Shown: positions 11,042 through 22,840, numbered from the stretch's first letter. The stretch is 64,000 bases of DNA from Lampris incognitus (GCF_029633865.1 NC_079216.1:21778519-21842518), one strand, 5' to 3'. Translations and numbers: made by a program. Notes: generated by a model not told the origin, from the letters alone.

Positions 11042-11240
11042 CCTTCCAGGAAATGAACGGCAGACAGGAGCGAACCCAATAGATGGAGCGCGTGACGCAC
11101 GCAGGGCTCGCTTTTATTTGGAAAATCTGAGGAAGAGGAGGAGGAGGGTGGGGACGGAGAAGCGAGGCTTTACACCGAGACCAATCGGCTCTGGTGGTAG
11201 AGTTACAGGGTTCAAATTGCAATTTGTGAAATGAATGTCG
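11042..11240 (-). promoter_or_regulatory. dkk3 proximal promoter candidate
   Basis: Immediately upstream of the dkk3 ATG. On the minus strand there is an AT-rich AAATAAAAG block at 11111-11119, a possible TATA-like element, and a CCAAT motif in inverted orientation at 11076-11080. No start site can be fixed from sequence alone. Confidence 0.35.
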
Positions 11241-11765
11241 GACTGACTACGGTTTAGTGCTAAAATATGACGCAGATCAGGCCCCGCGCGCTGCCAGTTT
11301 GGCGATGATTCATGTTGGAAGTTTGTGATTAAAGCAAAAAATATAATCAAAGTTCAATACCAAACTGAACTCTTAGTTCAGTAAGAATTTACGACCTGAC
11401 TTTCGCGTGGGAAATATTAAAACAGTCTAAGAAAACAATGGATATTTTCTAAGAAGAAATTCTTAAAAATGTTCTTGGCAAACACCTTCCGTCTGCGATA
11501 AACACCATTTCACACGGAACTGCACAAGCAAATCCATACCAGCAGATAGCGCTGTTTTATCAAGCTTCACTCACCAGCATCCACTCGACAAGCGCTTGTG
11601 AAAGAAGCCCACTGATCAGTGTCTGTCTGAAAGATAATCAGCACAGTACTGATCAAGTCATCTCTCCGGGTGAGTGTGTTAAACACAAGGAAACTATTTC
11701 TGGAATAATCTAGAATGAATAAACTAGAATCCCGCGGTTAAATAAAACAAACCCGCTCATCACCA
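11241..11765. other. unannotated spacer between dkk3 and mical2
   Basis: Mixed AT-rich unique sequence between the dkk3 promoter region and the LINE fragment. I recognise no gene or repeat. Confidence 0.4.
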
Positions 11766-13480
11766 ACATTACCAGCTGGGCTGAAGTGGAACGCAGAAGG
11801 GATGAAATGCTTAGGTGTCTGTCTGGGCAGTGACCACTTTCTGAGCAAAAACTGGGAGGGTTTAGTTGAGAAGATCAGTGCCCTATTGTCTAGATGGACT
11901 TGGATTCAGCCTCAGTTGTCTTATAGGGGGAGAGTCTTGATTGTTAATAACTTGATTGCCTCGATGTTCTGGCACCAGTTTACAGTTGTAGAAATTCCAG
12001 ACATGCTCATAACAGAAGTACAGAAGAGGCTGGTGAACTTCTTCTGGGGAGGCTTTCACTGGGCCAAATCTGCTGTATTGTTCCTACCAGTGTTACAAGG
12101 AGGCCAGGGCCTGATTGACCTCTGCAGTCATATCACAGCTTTTTGCCTTCAAATTGTGCAGTGACTATTATATCATAAACAACAGCTTTGGAGTGAAACA
12201 GCATCTGTGTTGCTTTGTTGGATTATGAACCTGAATTATGACAAGCACTTGTTCCTTCCTATCTAACCGGCATGGAGTTCAGTATGACATCTTTCTATCA
12301 GGCTGTCCTCAGAGCTAGGGGAACAGTCTTAAACACCAAGAGAGATTGCTCCCAGATCTATGGCAGTGTAGGGGAGGAACCACTGTTCTATAACCAGCTG
12401 ATACACTGCAGGATGCTCAGCTCTGTATGTATACGGAGATCCCTCACAAGAGCTGGATTTACTAAGTTAGCGTGTCTCAGATCAGGAGGACAGTGGAAAA
12501 CAGCTGACATTTTGAGCCAAGAGACTGGTTTTAAATCTCTTCGTCTAATGGAGAGGTTGTTGAAGGGAGTGATCAGTGCACTTCCTGGTTTCTTCAGAGA
12601 GGCACTAGGAGAAGAGTGTGGAGAGGATCAGCCAGTTATGCGGCCTGTTGTTCCATCTTTGTCCATCCATGCTGCAGTGGAGGAGCATGATGAAGTGAAG
12701 GGGGCCATTCTGTCTTTCAAAACACCAGAAATACAGGACTTGTCAAGAACACCAAAGAAGGCCTTGTATGCAGTCACTGTAAAGGTTCTCAACAGAACAT
12801 CACTAGCTGGTGTACAGGAGTCGAGATGGTTGAGTGTGTTGACACCAGGTTCATCTCCCAAAGGCAGCTGTACAAACCCCCCATAGAGAAATGCTCTGCG
12901 GATCTGCAGTGGAGGGTGGTAAATGGGGCTGTGGCCACCAACAGACATGTGGTATGTATGGATCCTCAAGCAGGGAGTCACTGCTCTTTCTGTAATGATG
13001 AAGAAACTCTACAGCACTTATGGCTCAGATGTCCCAGATTGAGCCCTCTTTTCTCCGGTGGCTCAGAGGTTCAGGAGAGGTTTTCGCCTGTTTGTCTTTG
13101 GTCTTAGGTACACAACAGCCCAGTACAGACGTGTCACTTGGTTAATTTTCTAATAGGTCAGGCAAAGATGAATATTTGGTGTAGCAGAATAAACAAAATG
13201 AAAGGCACGGGGTCCACAGATCCTACACTCATATTCAGGGGTCTGGTGGCTGCTTGGCTGAAAACTGAGTTCACGTATTTCAAAATTATTTCAAACCCGA
13301 AAGAATTTGTTTCTGTTTGGGGACATGGAGATGTTCTGTGCTCTGTTGAAAACCAATTACTTCTTAATTTCTGAAAAGAGGAAGGTCTGTACCTTTATTG
13401 TTTATACTGTGTATGGGGGGGGTTGTACAATATGTACAGGAGTATCTGTGTAAATTCTAATGAAAAATGTGACCATTAAA
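11766..13480 (+). mobile_element. Tx1/L1-type LINE, 3' fragment
   Basis: The plus strand encodes broken pieces of the C-terminal half of a Tx1-like ORF2. The first piece (11802-12164) has KCLGVCLG, NWEGLVEKISALLSRWTW, SYRGRVL and VNFFWGG, typical of the region after the RT. Later pieces (12272-12886, 12826-13107, 13138-13374) include RFISQRQLYK, a zinc-finger-like C/H cluster near 12970-13040 (HCSFCNDEETLQHLWLRC) and the terminal region. Frameshifts separate the pieces. It lies between the two host-gene promoters. Confidence 0.8.
11802..13374 (+). pseudogene. broken Tx1-like ORF2 C-terminal region
   Basis: Four successive open stretches in changing frames together cover the post-RT part of a Tx1-like polyprotein. 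The C-x2-C...H...C cluster at about 12970-13040 corresponds to the C-terminal zinc-knuckle region of L1-clade ORF2. The catalytic RT core and endonuclease are not present, so it is a dead 5' truncation. Confidence 0.75.
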
Positions 13481-13502
13481 GGATTGGTTAAAGGTCAAAG
13501 GT

Positions 13503-13582
13503 CACCTCTCTCTGTCTCTCTCTCTCGCTCGCGCGCTCTCTCTCTCTCTATCAACATACACACACACACACACACACACACA
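13503..13582. repeat. (CT)n and (CA)n microsatellite
   Basis: A CT-rich stretch with GCGC interruptions, followed by about ten CA units. Confidence 0.85.
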
Positions 13583-13689
13583 GTACACATGGTTCTCCCA
13601 GTGTAACAGGGAACTTGTGTTTCATCGCCGGTCTCGGTTGTGGTGCTGTTAATAAGGTTGGCGTGTATTTTGGCGTGTTTGACACCACT

Positions 13690-14200
13690 TCTAAGCGGCA
13701 CATAATCGCTCCCGTTCTCGATTTGTTGCGCTCGACATCGTCCCAGTGCATGTAGCGTTGCGAAAAGTTGAAAACGTCACATTTGGCAGCTCTGGTTTCT
13801 CCCCAGAGCTGCTGACTGACTGCCTCGCGCGTGATGCTCCGGCTGCCGGCGCACGTCACCGGAGCGCCGCCTCTCCAGCGGAGCTCCCGCTGATTAGCGT
13901 CAGTGGCGCGCTGCCCTCTACACCAGCGGAACCAGCGGAGGAGCGCAGGCGGAGGATCTCAGCCCCCCGAATCTACATACACTCGAGGGTACGTCGTCTA
14001 ACTGGAAACCAGCGGTCAACCGGATACAGCAAGGCAGAGTCTGGGGCGGCAGTTGCCGTTCGGCGTTCTCCTTCAGACGGGCAGTGAAACGTAAGTGGCC
14101 GCTTCTGTCCGTCTTCCTCTGTCCGCGCGCTGAACAGGAGTCCAACTCCGAAACGGTTCATATCTAACACGGCCCCGTCCGCTAACTCTGAGTGCAGATG
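13690..14200 (+). promoter_or_regulatory. CpG-rich promoter region, probably of mical2
   Basis: A ~500-bp stretch with dense CpG dinucleotides (for example GCGCGTGATGCTCCGG, GGAGCGCCGCC) and no transposon signature. It lies 2.7 kb upstream of dkk3 exon 1 and points the other way. Its CpG density and the splice donor at 14091 fit the promoter and first exon of a plus-strand gene, and the next plus-strand gene is mical2. Confidence 0.55.
13750..14090 (+). other. mical2: candidate non-coding exon 1 of mical2
   Basis: GC-rich sequence ending ...GCAGTGAAAC before a perfect GTAAGT donor at 14091. The start of the exon is a guess. mical2 exon 2 begins with 139 bases of 5' UTR after an acceptor, so an upstream non-coding exon must exist. 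This is the only CpG-rich, donor-ending segment I see upstream. The linkage is inference and needs a transcript. Confidence 0.4.
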
Positions 14201-17200
14201 TTTTCCCCGACGGCTCGGTTTGTTTATAGATAGGCCCACATTGTTGTGTGTTGGTGTACTGCTGAATTATTCATCTTCGGTTGTAACCGTGGAGATGCTG
14301 TCGAGTATTGAATGGTCCGCATCAGCTGATGGACAGGCTGCAATCAGCCAACTTCTGCTGCTGCTGCGCCTCTGTCAGCGTTGAAGTTGTGCCCTACACC
14401 CGTATAAATGCCAGGTTTGGGATTTTACCCGTTGTATCTTGCAAGATAGATAATACTGACATTATTGAAAGTGCACGAGTACATCCTTGATTTGCCAATA
14501 AATATCACGAGCGTTAGGCTATCATATGAAAACCACAGTTGCCAGATACCCGTGCCCTCCCTGTGATGCACTAACTTTCAATGCAAGTGTTCACTCTTCT
14601 ACAGTTTAAGAGTAAATCTTGTGTTCTGCTGGTCGGTCCACAAGATTCTTAAAGCTAAACTCCAGTCAGGGCAAAGAGGACACGTTTCACCGCTGAAACT
14701 TGGTCTTCAGTGTTTCAACAGGGGGATGAAGTCTTACTATATTTAAAAGCGAACTTTCTAGTAAATCATTGCTACCTGATAAACGTTGCCATACAGGTTT
14801 TACATCAAAAATCAGTTCAAAACTTGTCTTTTCCTGCATAAATGGGTGAGCAGCCAGAGGCAGTGCCCACGGTCGTGAGCAGACAGCGTGGTGGTATGTG
14901 ATGAGAAAGTGTTGGGAATGCAAAGTGTGTTTTTGAAGAACTTCACACAAACGGAGCAAGTTCTTCATGGTAAATAAACCTTAGGAAGCCCAGTTGTTGC
15001 GAGCAGTTTAAAGGCAAAGTCTGCGTAGGTGAGAAGCTTGGTCAGCATAAAGTGTTGACGGATCAAAGGTCCTGGTGGTGGACAAATCCCTCTCAAATGA
15101 CGTGAAACAGTAGGAGCTGGGATTATCACAGAACAGGCTGGGCTCCTGCCTGTCGCCGGGTCCCACGTAGTGACTCCAGTTTGACTCGATGAGCAATTTG
15201 TTTGGACAATTTGTCTTTTTGAGTATTTTCACTTGTGAAACGGTCTTCATTTCTGGTTCTGCTCGGCTCTGTTCAGAGATAGCGTTTTAGGGAAGATCTA
15301 CACTTCTCCTGGTGTCTCTGTGCATGCATATGAGTACAGACAAAGCAAAAGATCAACAAGGTAAGGGAAAAGAGAGGGGAAAGTTCAGGATTTGTCCAGA
15401 ATCACTGTGTGGGATTCTTCACGGCTCTTTGCATCGTTGGGTGGAATGGCATGTCACATCTCAAGCTGGCCAGACCTAATGCAGAAATCCTACTGATGTG
15501 GATTCTGTGGACTTCAGATGATAGTCGGGCCTTTGATACCTAATTAAGGTTCATTGTGTTATGTAAAGCTACAAATGCGAAAATGTACATTCAGACAAAT
15601 GTTTTCTGATGATTTCTGTTGATGGCATGTTTATGACAGTAGCTAATCCACAAAATCCAAGTCATGAATGCTTGGCCATTTTGGCAGGACTCTCCCTGCA
15701 GAAACGACATACTAGTGTGTTGCAGTGTTTTATGTCTTCAGCATAACAGCCGAATGTGGAAAGATAAGGCAGGCAGTGGCCAGTACAAAGAACCAAAATT
15801 ACTGCGGCTATAAACGGATGTGGCAGACCAAGCCTGTAAAATACCTTTACCGACAGATAGTCCCACCTCAGGAGGGAAAACTCCGCTTCAGTCGTGCTTC
15901 TTGTGTGTGGTGATGGGAAGCCGCTGATGCAACCTCGCCATTTCATTTTAAACGGAGCTCTAGGATTTTGATCGCTCAAACACCAATGCAGTTGCCAGTA
16001 TCACCGAAGTGACCAGCAAGTTAAACAAAAACTACTGTCTTCAGGTTTGTAGATCTTTTAATAGAAAAGAATAGAAAGTCATTTGGAGCAGCAATAGAAT
16101 TGATCTTTGGAAGATGTCATCCAGATTTTCTTGGCCTATCAGGGCCGGGCAGAAAATCAAAGAGTGAAGTATGACAGATCTGTTTCGTGCCGCCCCGCTT
16201 CCTTTCAAGACTTTGATCTTTGTTGTCTTATGGTTACATCCGACCTTTGAGATGTTAATCTCGGCCCTTTCATTGTAGCTTTTCATAATGGCCGGCCCAA
16301 TGATTACTGTGGCAAAACAAAAAACTTTACACAAGTTGTAACTTCCTGGAAAAAAGTGGTTGACTTATAAGGGGCTGTGGCCTGCATAACAGCCTGGAGG
16401 GAGGGCGAGCGAGACAAAAATACACCAGGGAGTTGAGTGTCACTCCCACCCAGACGGGCCACTATCAGGTGAGAGGCCACGTCAAACCCCTCTTCTAACA
16501 TTTTCATAGGCTGGTTTGAGACCCCCAAATGTTCTTATGAGCAGATTAAAATGGGCCTGCGCTTCTGAAAGTTTTGTCAACAGGTGAAAGTTTGACTGCA
16601 CTAATCACAAGAGCTCCTTCTACCACCAGTACCACCAGTACTGTGGTATCAGCACCTTCCCCCACCCCAGTCATTAAAATGCTGAGGGCAGAATAGGCCG
16701 ACCATATTGAAGGACTAGTGACACATCTTACATTGAAGTCTTCAGAAGATGAAGCTGAGCACATCAGATGGTTGTCTTTAGAAAGCGTAGTTCAACCAAC
16801 GAGCACATTTAAACACCAGACGCTGCGATTGTCCGGGTTTCCATCTCAGTTCACAGTGGGCCAGTTGTAAAGTGGATATAACAAGTTTGGACATCTATCC
16901 CAGCTATATCAGGTCAACAACAGCTGAAGAATAGATATTTGAAGGGGACTGTGCATTCCTGGCCCACACTGAGCAGGCGGCTGGAGAAATCCCTGTCCCC
17001 AGACCAGATCGTACATTGACAGGGCTAACGTGCTGTACGATGGCGTACACAGTCGACTGCTTGTAAAGCTGCAAAATTCTTTACAACTTGAGGAAAAATG
17101 GGTCTGACTCCCACCCTATTATACTGAAATTCTTACATTCAGTCAAAACAAACAGTTTAAACAGCCTATTGCAGCACACATGCTTGTACAAGGGGGCGTG

Positions 17201-17800
17201 CTTGATGCAAATTGCTGCAAGATTTTTATTCTCAGTGCCAATGTCAGTATTAAAAAAAAAACTACCTCAAAGACGACATATTAATCACTACCCTTGGTCT
17301 TTCTACCCTTTAGCCGGTGCAATGGGCCTTTGTCATTTTAATCTATACCCGGTTTTGTTTTTGGCGGTACAACAAAATCGGCCGACGACAGCATTCTTTG
17401 TAGTATTCGTAACAAGCGAGAGTCGACGATGTTGTCATCGGACATTAGTTTGTGTAAATACTACTATGAATGTTCTTGATGGGTAAAGTGTTGTGATGTA
17501 GTTTGTATAAAACCATCACAGACACCGAGACGTGAGACTTGAGACATATTTTCTGTGTAACCTCATCATATTGCTGGCCAAGTTTTATATCCATAAAAGC
17601 AAGGTGTTAAAATTAAACCCTCTTTTTGTACCTTTAAAAAGGAAGCAGAGTCCTACATTAGAACATTATCTACTGCATATAATAGAAAAGCTGTGAAAAC
17701 CTTGAATTTATGCTCCAAATTTAACATATTAATATTATATATATATACACACACACATTATTTTTGAAATGTTTTGACTGCACCCCTCAAAGATGAATCC
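14091..17800 (+). other. start of mical2 intron 1, largely unique sequence
   Basis: No gene and no clear repeat recognised over 3.7 kb. Short open frames here show no domain. Being relatively free of transposons and next to a CpG island, it is where regulatory elements might be sought, but nothing specific can be called. Confidence 0.4.
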
Positions 17801-17801
17801 T

Positions 17802-17860
17802 CGTGCGTGTGCGTGTGCGTGTGCGTGTGCGTGTGCGTGTGCGTGTGCGTGTGTGTGTGT
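17802..17860. repeat. (GTGCGT)n minisatellite
   Basis: Perfect hexamer repeats ending in GT dinucleotides. Confidence 0.9.
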
Positions 17861-17923
17861 TAATTGTGAAGCGCTTTGAGTAGCTGTTGCAGCTAGAAAA
17901 GCACTATATAAAATGCAGCTTGG

Positions 17924-17964
<41 letters not shown>
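17861..17964 (+). mobile_element. RTE/Rex3-like LINE 3' tail with (TGAT)n
   Basis: Contains GAAGCGCTTTGAGTAGC and GCACTATATAAAATGCA followed by about ten TGAT units. Fish RTE-type LINEs and the SINEs that borrow their tails end like this. No coding part remains. Confidence 0.6.
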
Positions 17965-18284
17965 ATAGGCCATATATATTCTTGGGGATTTATCTGTCCA
18001 GATGGACAGATGAATGGTGTGATTAAGCCTGTGATACATGAAACACTCCTATACTAAGTTACAGCAGTGGTCATCTGTGCTACAGAAAGTGGCATAAAAG
18101 TCCCCTTTTTTCCTTTCTTTAAACCATTCAGACCTGATGAACGCATACCAGATATTTATCGAAATGAGGACTACATATAAAGACTCACCAGAACACAGTT
18201 GGAATCGGGTCAGATTTCTTGAAGGGAAGGACTAATTGAAGGTTTTGTGTCCACTTTGAAATGTCTGAGATGACCCATTTGGTA

Positions 18285-18353
18285 TTCAGCAAGCGACTTT
18301 GAGGGTTAGAAAAGGGCTATATAAGTTTAATTTATTATTATTATTATTATTGA
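18285..18353 (+). mobile_element. LINE/SINE 3' tail with (TTA)n
   Basis: GCGACTTTGAGGGTTAG, GGGCTATATAAG and a (TTA)n tail. This is a second, diverged copy of the tail type at 17861-17964. Confidence 0.5.
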
Positions 18354-18490
18354 TTAGTGGAAGAACCCCTTCATATTTCCAAGCTCTTATCATTAGTTGA
18401 ATATTGCAAAATGCCGAGGGATGTTACTGATCTCACTGGTGCCCATGTGTTGATGTCTAGTGGCTGCATGAGACACCTTTCCTTTTACAG

Positions 18491-18618
18491 TCTATCCATC
18501 CATTTTTCAAGCCGCCTATCCGAATTCGGATCGTGGGGATGCTGGAGCCTATCCCAGCAGTCATTGGGCGGCAGGCGGGAAGACACCCTGGACGGGCCGC
18601 CAGGCCATCACAGGGCCC
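18491..18618 (-). mobile_element. SINE 3' fragment (V-SINE-like tail), minus strand
   Basis: The reverse complement contains GGGCCCTGTGATGGCCTGG, GACTGCTGGGATAGGC and ends ATGGATGGATAG, matching the copies at 1149 and 20226. It is 5'-truncated. Confidence 0.65.
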
Positions 18619-19410
18619 CTTTTACAGTCGTATTGCTTTTATTGGTTGCTGTAGGACAAGTGCACACTCGGACAACCTTTGCTTTTCAAATGGGGAATCT
18701 AATCTCTTGTAAGCCCTTATAGTAAAGAGCAGTCCAACAGACAGGTCAGTAAGCAGTGATTATGTTAAATCCATACCAGGATTCTTTAGTCACAACTCAC
18801 ACTCACGGCTGGCTGTTTGGTACAGGCATATCTCCGGTTTCTTATGGACCAAGTGGCGTCACAAACATTTACAACTTAGGGGGACTCTGCTTTTCGTCAG
18901 TGGATCTCATGGTGTGCATATTTTTCAGCTCAGTGTCAGAAGTCAGGAGCTCGAGTGGGTGGCCGGGCCTGTTTCGACTTGGTACCCGCACATGACAGCA
19001 TTGTTGGTATGTTTTTCTCTCAGGTCCCCGGGACATACTGAGTTTCAGGGGAGGCGCAGGAAAAACAGTATTGGTCAGAGCCTAAATGTCAGGGACATAT
19101 GAACAATATCAGTGAATCATCACCTAAATGTGTGCACTAGAGTTTCTCGTGGCGTTTCACGATATCTAGTTCAACGGCATTTTGGAGTGCTCCGATACTC
19201 GATTATCATGAATATTTGATCGAAATCACTGAGTTACAAAATAAACAAGTCTGTCTTTCATAATGCATGAGCTCTTCTTCACAGTCATCCTCACTGCATC
19301 TTGTCATGTGAGCCATGCTTATTTCTGGTCGCAAGGTTTCGTTTGGTTTCATAATCGGCGGTCAGTTGATGAGCGCTTTGGGAAGGGGCGTGTCCTTTTT
19401 CCCTCGATGG
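18619..19410. other. intronic sequence, nothing recognised
   Basis: Unique-looking sequence without a recognisable gene or repeat. Confidence 0.35.
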
Positions 19411-19731
19411 TAGGGTAGAATAGAATACACTTGATCTGTCATTGTACATACATACAACACAATTCACTCTCTGCGCTGAACCCATCCTATTGTATAGGAG
19501 CAGTGGGCTTCTGCAGTGCCGGGGACCAACTCCAGTTCCTCTTTCCATCGCCTTGCTCAGGGGCACAGGCAGGAGTATTAACCCTAACACGCATGTCTTT
19601 TTGATGGTGGGAGGAAATCCATGCAGACACGGGGAGAACATGCAAATTCCACACAGAAAGGGCCCGGGGTTCGAACCCAGGACCTTCTTGATGTGCGGCA
19701 ACAATGTAACCACTGGGCCACCGTGACGCCC
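19411..19731 (-). mobile_element. tRNA-derived SINE, near full length, minus strand
   Basis: Read on the minus strand it starts GGCGTCACGGTGGCCCAGTG, has a pol III B box inside GGGTTCGAACCC (19668-19679), a conserved central block TGCATGTTCTCCCCGTGTCT, and a tail ending in TATTCTATTCTA-like sequence. tRNA head, core and LINE-like tail are all present, about 320 bp. Confidence 0.75.
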
Positions 19732-19925
19732 ATAATCATAGGAGTGTACTGTTTTTTGAGTTCTGATAAGAACTGCTCTCTTTGTTGGACCCTGCTGTTG
19801 CCCCTGGCTGTGGTAAATACAAAACCCCATTGAAACATTGTGAATATCACATGTGTGTATAACTGCTTCAGCATTTTGTTGTCCATATTTCTACTCTCAG
19901 TATAACATTTTTTTTTCTGTTGTAT

Positions 19926-19978
19926 GAATCAGAATCAGAATACTTTATTCATCCCTGAGGGGATATTGGGTAATTTCC
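19926..19978. repeat. short dispersed repeat (AATCAGAATCAGAATACTTT)
   Basis: Carries the TCAGAATCAGAATACTTTAT...CCCTGAGGGG motif of a common fish interspersed tail. Inverted related pieces occur near 5365-5393 and 32960-33008. Confidence 0.5.
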
Positions 19979-20225
19979 CGTTTGTCCATATGTAATTCTT
20001 GTTGGGAGCTGTGCTTTTGATTCAACTACAGGTTGCCAGTGATGTTAGATTACAAATTAGGTTTGAACTGAATGTCAAATTATTGATACAGGTGATAAAA
20101 ATGAAAGATGTTAGAATTGTGTTTTGCTTATTGCCGGCCATAGATTAGATTCGAACTAACTGATCGGCCTCTATTTCTGAACCCTGTGTGTTTTCCGTGA
20201 ATTCTAATTTTGTGTGTTTTAGTTT

Positions 20226-20322
20226 GCCCCGTGTCTGCATGGGTTTCCTCCGGGTGCTCCGGTTTCCTCCCACAGTCTAAAGACATGTAGGTCAGGTGAA
20301 TTGGCCATACTAAGTTGTCCCT

Positions 20323-20375
<53 letters not shown>

Positions 20376-20501
20376 CCCTATGATGGACTGGTGGCCTGTC
20401 CAGGGTGTTTCCCCGCCTGCTGCCCAGTGACTGCTGGGATAAGCTCCAGCATCCCCGCGACCCTGAGAGCAGGATAAGCAGCTTGGATAATGGATGGATG
20501 G
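20226..20501 (+). mobile_element. V-SINE-like element with internal (GT)n
   Basis: Contains the central block GGTTTCCTCCGGGTGCTCCG...CACAGTCTAAAGACATG, then GGTCAGGTGAATTGGCC, a (GT)n tract at 20323-20373, and the tail CCAGGGTGTTTCCCCGCC...GGATGGATGG. The tRNA-like head is missing. Confidence 0.75.
20323..20373. repeat. (GT)n microsatellite inside the SINE
   Basis: About 25 GT units. In this SINE family the GT block grows from a short TGTGTG motif in the consensus. Confidence 0.9.
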
Positions 20502-21639
20502 TTTGCCCCACTGTCTTGACATTCGCCCTAAAGATCTAAGGCAGAAGATTCAAATCTTTAATTCCTTTTCCGCTTTCCTTTCTTTTCTCCAAATGACTTG
20601 TTTTGTTTGCTTAGAAAGAGAAATCAAAGTCAAAATCCAACAACCATCAATGAATATTTGGCCGTCAACACCTGAGCTGAGTTTTCATTGTTGGCACCGT
20701 GTGAGCTACTAAATACTGATGGTTGATGAGTTCTGGCCACCTTCTCTGTTGTAAACTTGACTGAAACAGTCCATAAGTAAATAAGTCGGTAAAACGTTGT
20801 AACATTTCAAAAGTCAAATGTTATATGAAGTGCTTCACAAAAAAGCACAAAATAAATGCAGTTCTACATATATAGGGGGATGTACGAGCATTGTATAAAA
20901 TAAGAAAAGGATGCATGCTAATCTGATCAGTTGAATGAGGCGGGCTCCAAAGTGAGGGCCAAAATAGCAAGACAGGGTCCCTTTGGGTTTTAAGTGTTGA
21001 ACAAGGGATGGCAAGAAGATCTCGAGTTGAGGATCACGGTTTACATTTATGCCGCAAGTCGAGATGCCCAATTGTGATTTATTGCTTACCGCCCGTTTAC
21101 ATCTACTTTTAAAAAGTTGCCTATATCCGGCTGGACTCAAACTATAACTCTTTGGTTTACATTTGAATCAGCTGGTATGCGTGGGCCTATACCAGAGTTT
21201 GGTCTACGATGCAGAAGTAAAGTTCCCTGATATCAGACAGAATTGTCTACTCGTCACACTCCCGTTTCCGTCTTCAGATGGCCTCCACTCTTAACAGATT
21301 TCCGTGGGAGAGGGGGATTCGATTTTCCCTACCCAATCCAGAGAGACCAACGTATTCGCCTGAACCTAATGTCTTTTTAAGTCAACCTCCTCGTTGACCT
21401 TCCTCTTTTCCTCTTGCCTGACAGCTCCAGCTTCAGCATTCTTCTTCTTCTTCTTCTTCTTCTTCTTCTTCTTCTTTGTTTTTATTGGCGACTGGTATCC
21501 AAAATGTTGTATTCCTGCCACCTACTGAATATGAATTATTTTACACTGTACACCCAAAGTGGTCCCATTCATGACTATCAGTTCTATAATCCAGACCCAG
21601 TCTGAGTTGATGTAGTGTAACATCTAGATCTCCTCCAGA
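20502..21639. other. intronic sequence with one (TTC)n tract
   Basis: No gene recognised. A (TTC)n microsatellite lies at 21441-21474. Parts around 21040-21300 (repeated GGTTTACATTT) have the look of an old DNA transposon, but no ends are defined. Confidence 0.35.
21441..21474. repeat. (TTC)n microsatellite
   Basis: Eleven TTC units on the plus strand, polypurine GAA on the other. Confidence 0.9.
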
Positions 21640-22020
21640 TACACTACCGTTCAAAAGTTTGGGATCACCCAAACAATTTTGTGTTTTCCATGAAAAGTCA
21701 CACTTATTCACCACCATATGTTGTGAAATGAATAGAAAATAGAGTCAAGACATTGACAAGGTTAGAAATAATTATTTGTATTTGAAATAAGATTTTTTTT
21801 ACATCAAACTTTGCTTTCGTCAAAGAATCCTCCATTTGCAGCAATTACAGCATTGCAGACCTTTGGCATTCTAGCTGTTAATTTGTTGAGGTAATCTGGA
21901 GAAATTGCACCCCACGCTTCCAGAAGCAGCTCCCACAAGTTGGATTGGTTGGATGGGCACTTCTTTGAGCAGATTGAGTTTCTGGAGCATCACATTTGTG
22001 GGGTCAATTAAACGCTCAAA

Positions 22021-22308
22021 ATGGCCAGAAAAAGAGAACTTTCATCTGAAACTCGACAGTCTATTCTTGTTCTTAGAAATGAAGGCTATTCCATGCGAGA
22101 AATTGCTAAGAAATTGAAGATTTCCTACACCGGTGTGTACTACTCCCTTCAGAGGACAGCACAAACAGGCTCTAACCAGAGTAGAAAAAGAAGTGGGAGG
22201 CCGCGTTGCACAACTGAGCAAGAAGATAAGTACATTAGAGTCTCTAGTTTGAGAAACAGACGCCTCACAGGTCCCCAACTGGCATCTTCATTAAATAGTA
22301 CCTGTTAG
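22021..22308 (+). pseudogene. Tc1 transposase N-terminal fragment, left arm and spacer
   Basis: Ninety-five codons from ATG to TAG. They begin MARKRELSSETRQ and carry the paired-like helix-turn-helix (LRNEGYSMREIAKKL, SYTGVYYSL), then a basic linker (SRKRSGRPR) and the start of the second HTH subdomain. This region binds the transposon ends. The DDE catalytic domain is missing, and the stop falls just after the right-arm junction. Confidence 0.8.
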
Positions 22309-22459
22309 AGCCTGTTTGTGCTGTCCTCTGAAGGGAGTAGTACACACCGGTGTAGGAAATCTTCAATTTCTTAGCAATTTCTCGCATGGAATAGCCTTCA
22401 TTTCTAAGAACAAGAATAGACTGTCGAGTTTCAGATGAAAGTTCTCTTTTTCTGGCCAT
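22265..22459 (-). pseudogene. Tc1 transposase N-terminal fragment, right arm
   Basis: Sixty-four codons on the minus strand, the first ~52 identical to the left-arm copy. The frame then crosses into the spacer read backwards and stops. It encodes only the first DNA-binding helix-turn-helix. Confidence 0.8.
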
Positions 22460-22840
22460 TTTGAGCGTTTAATTGACCCCACAAATGTGATGCTCCAGAA
22501 ACTCAATCTGCTCAAAGAAGTGCCCATCCAACCAATCCAACTTGTGGGAGCTGCTTCTGGAAGCGTGGGGTGCAATTTCTCCAGATTACCTCAACAAATT
22601 AACAGCTAGAATGCCAAAGGTCTGCAATGCTGTAATTGCTGCAAATGGAGGATTCTTTAACGAAAGCAAAGTTTGATGTAAAAAAAATCTTATTTCAAAT
22701 AAAAATCATTATTTCTAACCTTGTCAATGTCTTGACTCTATTTTCTATTCATTTCACAACATATGGTGGTGAATAAGTGTGACTTTTCATGGAAAACACG
22801 AAATTGTTTGGGTGATCCCAAACTTTTGAACGGTAGTGTA

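Larger units (their letters stand above)
21642..22838. mobile_element. foldback Tc1-type transposon with 534-bp inverted arms
   Basis: The unit starts CACTACCGTTCAAAAGTTTG and ends with the inverse, flanked on each side by TA (21640-21641 and 22839-22840), the Tc1/mariner target duplication. The left arm (21642-22175) and right arm (22304-22838) are near-identical inverted copies of the same Tc1 5' region: terminal repeat, 5' UTR and the first ~50 codons of the transposase. A 128-bp spacer carries the next ~40 codons in the left-arm orientation. The 3' half of the transposon, with the catalytic triad, is absent. It could only move with a transposase supplied in trans. Confidence 0.9.

Noticed and set aside
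13746-14087. 113-codon frame over the CpG-rich region as a coding gene
   Set aside because: CpG-rich sequence gives long chance frames; there is no recognisable domain, and the donor at 14091 fits a 5' UTR exon better.
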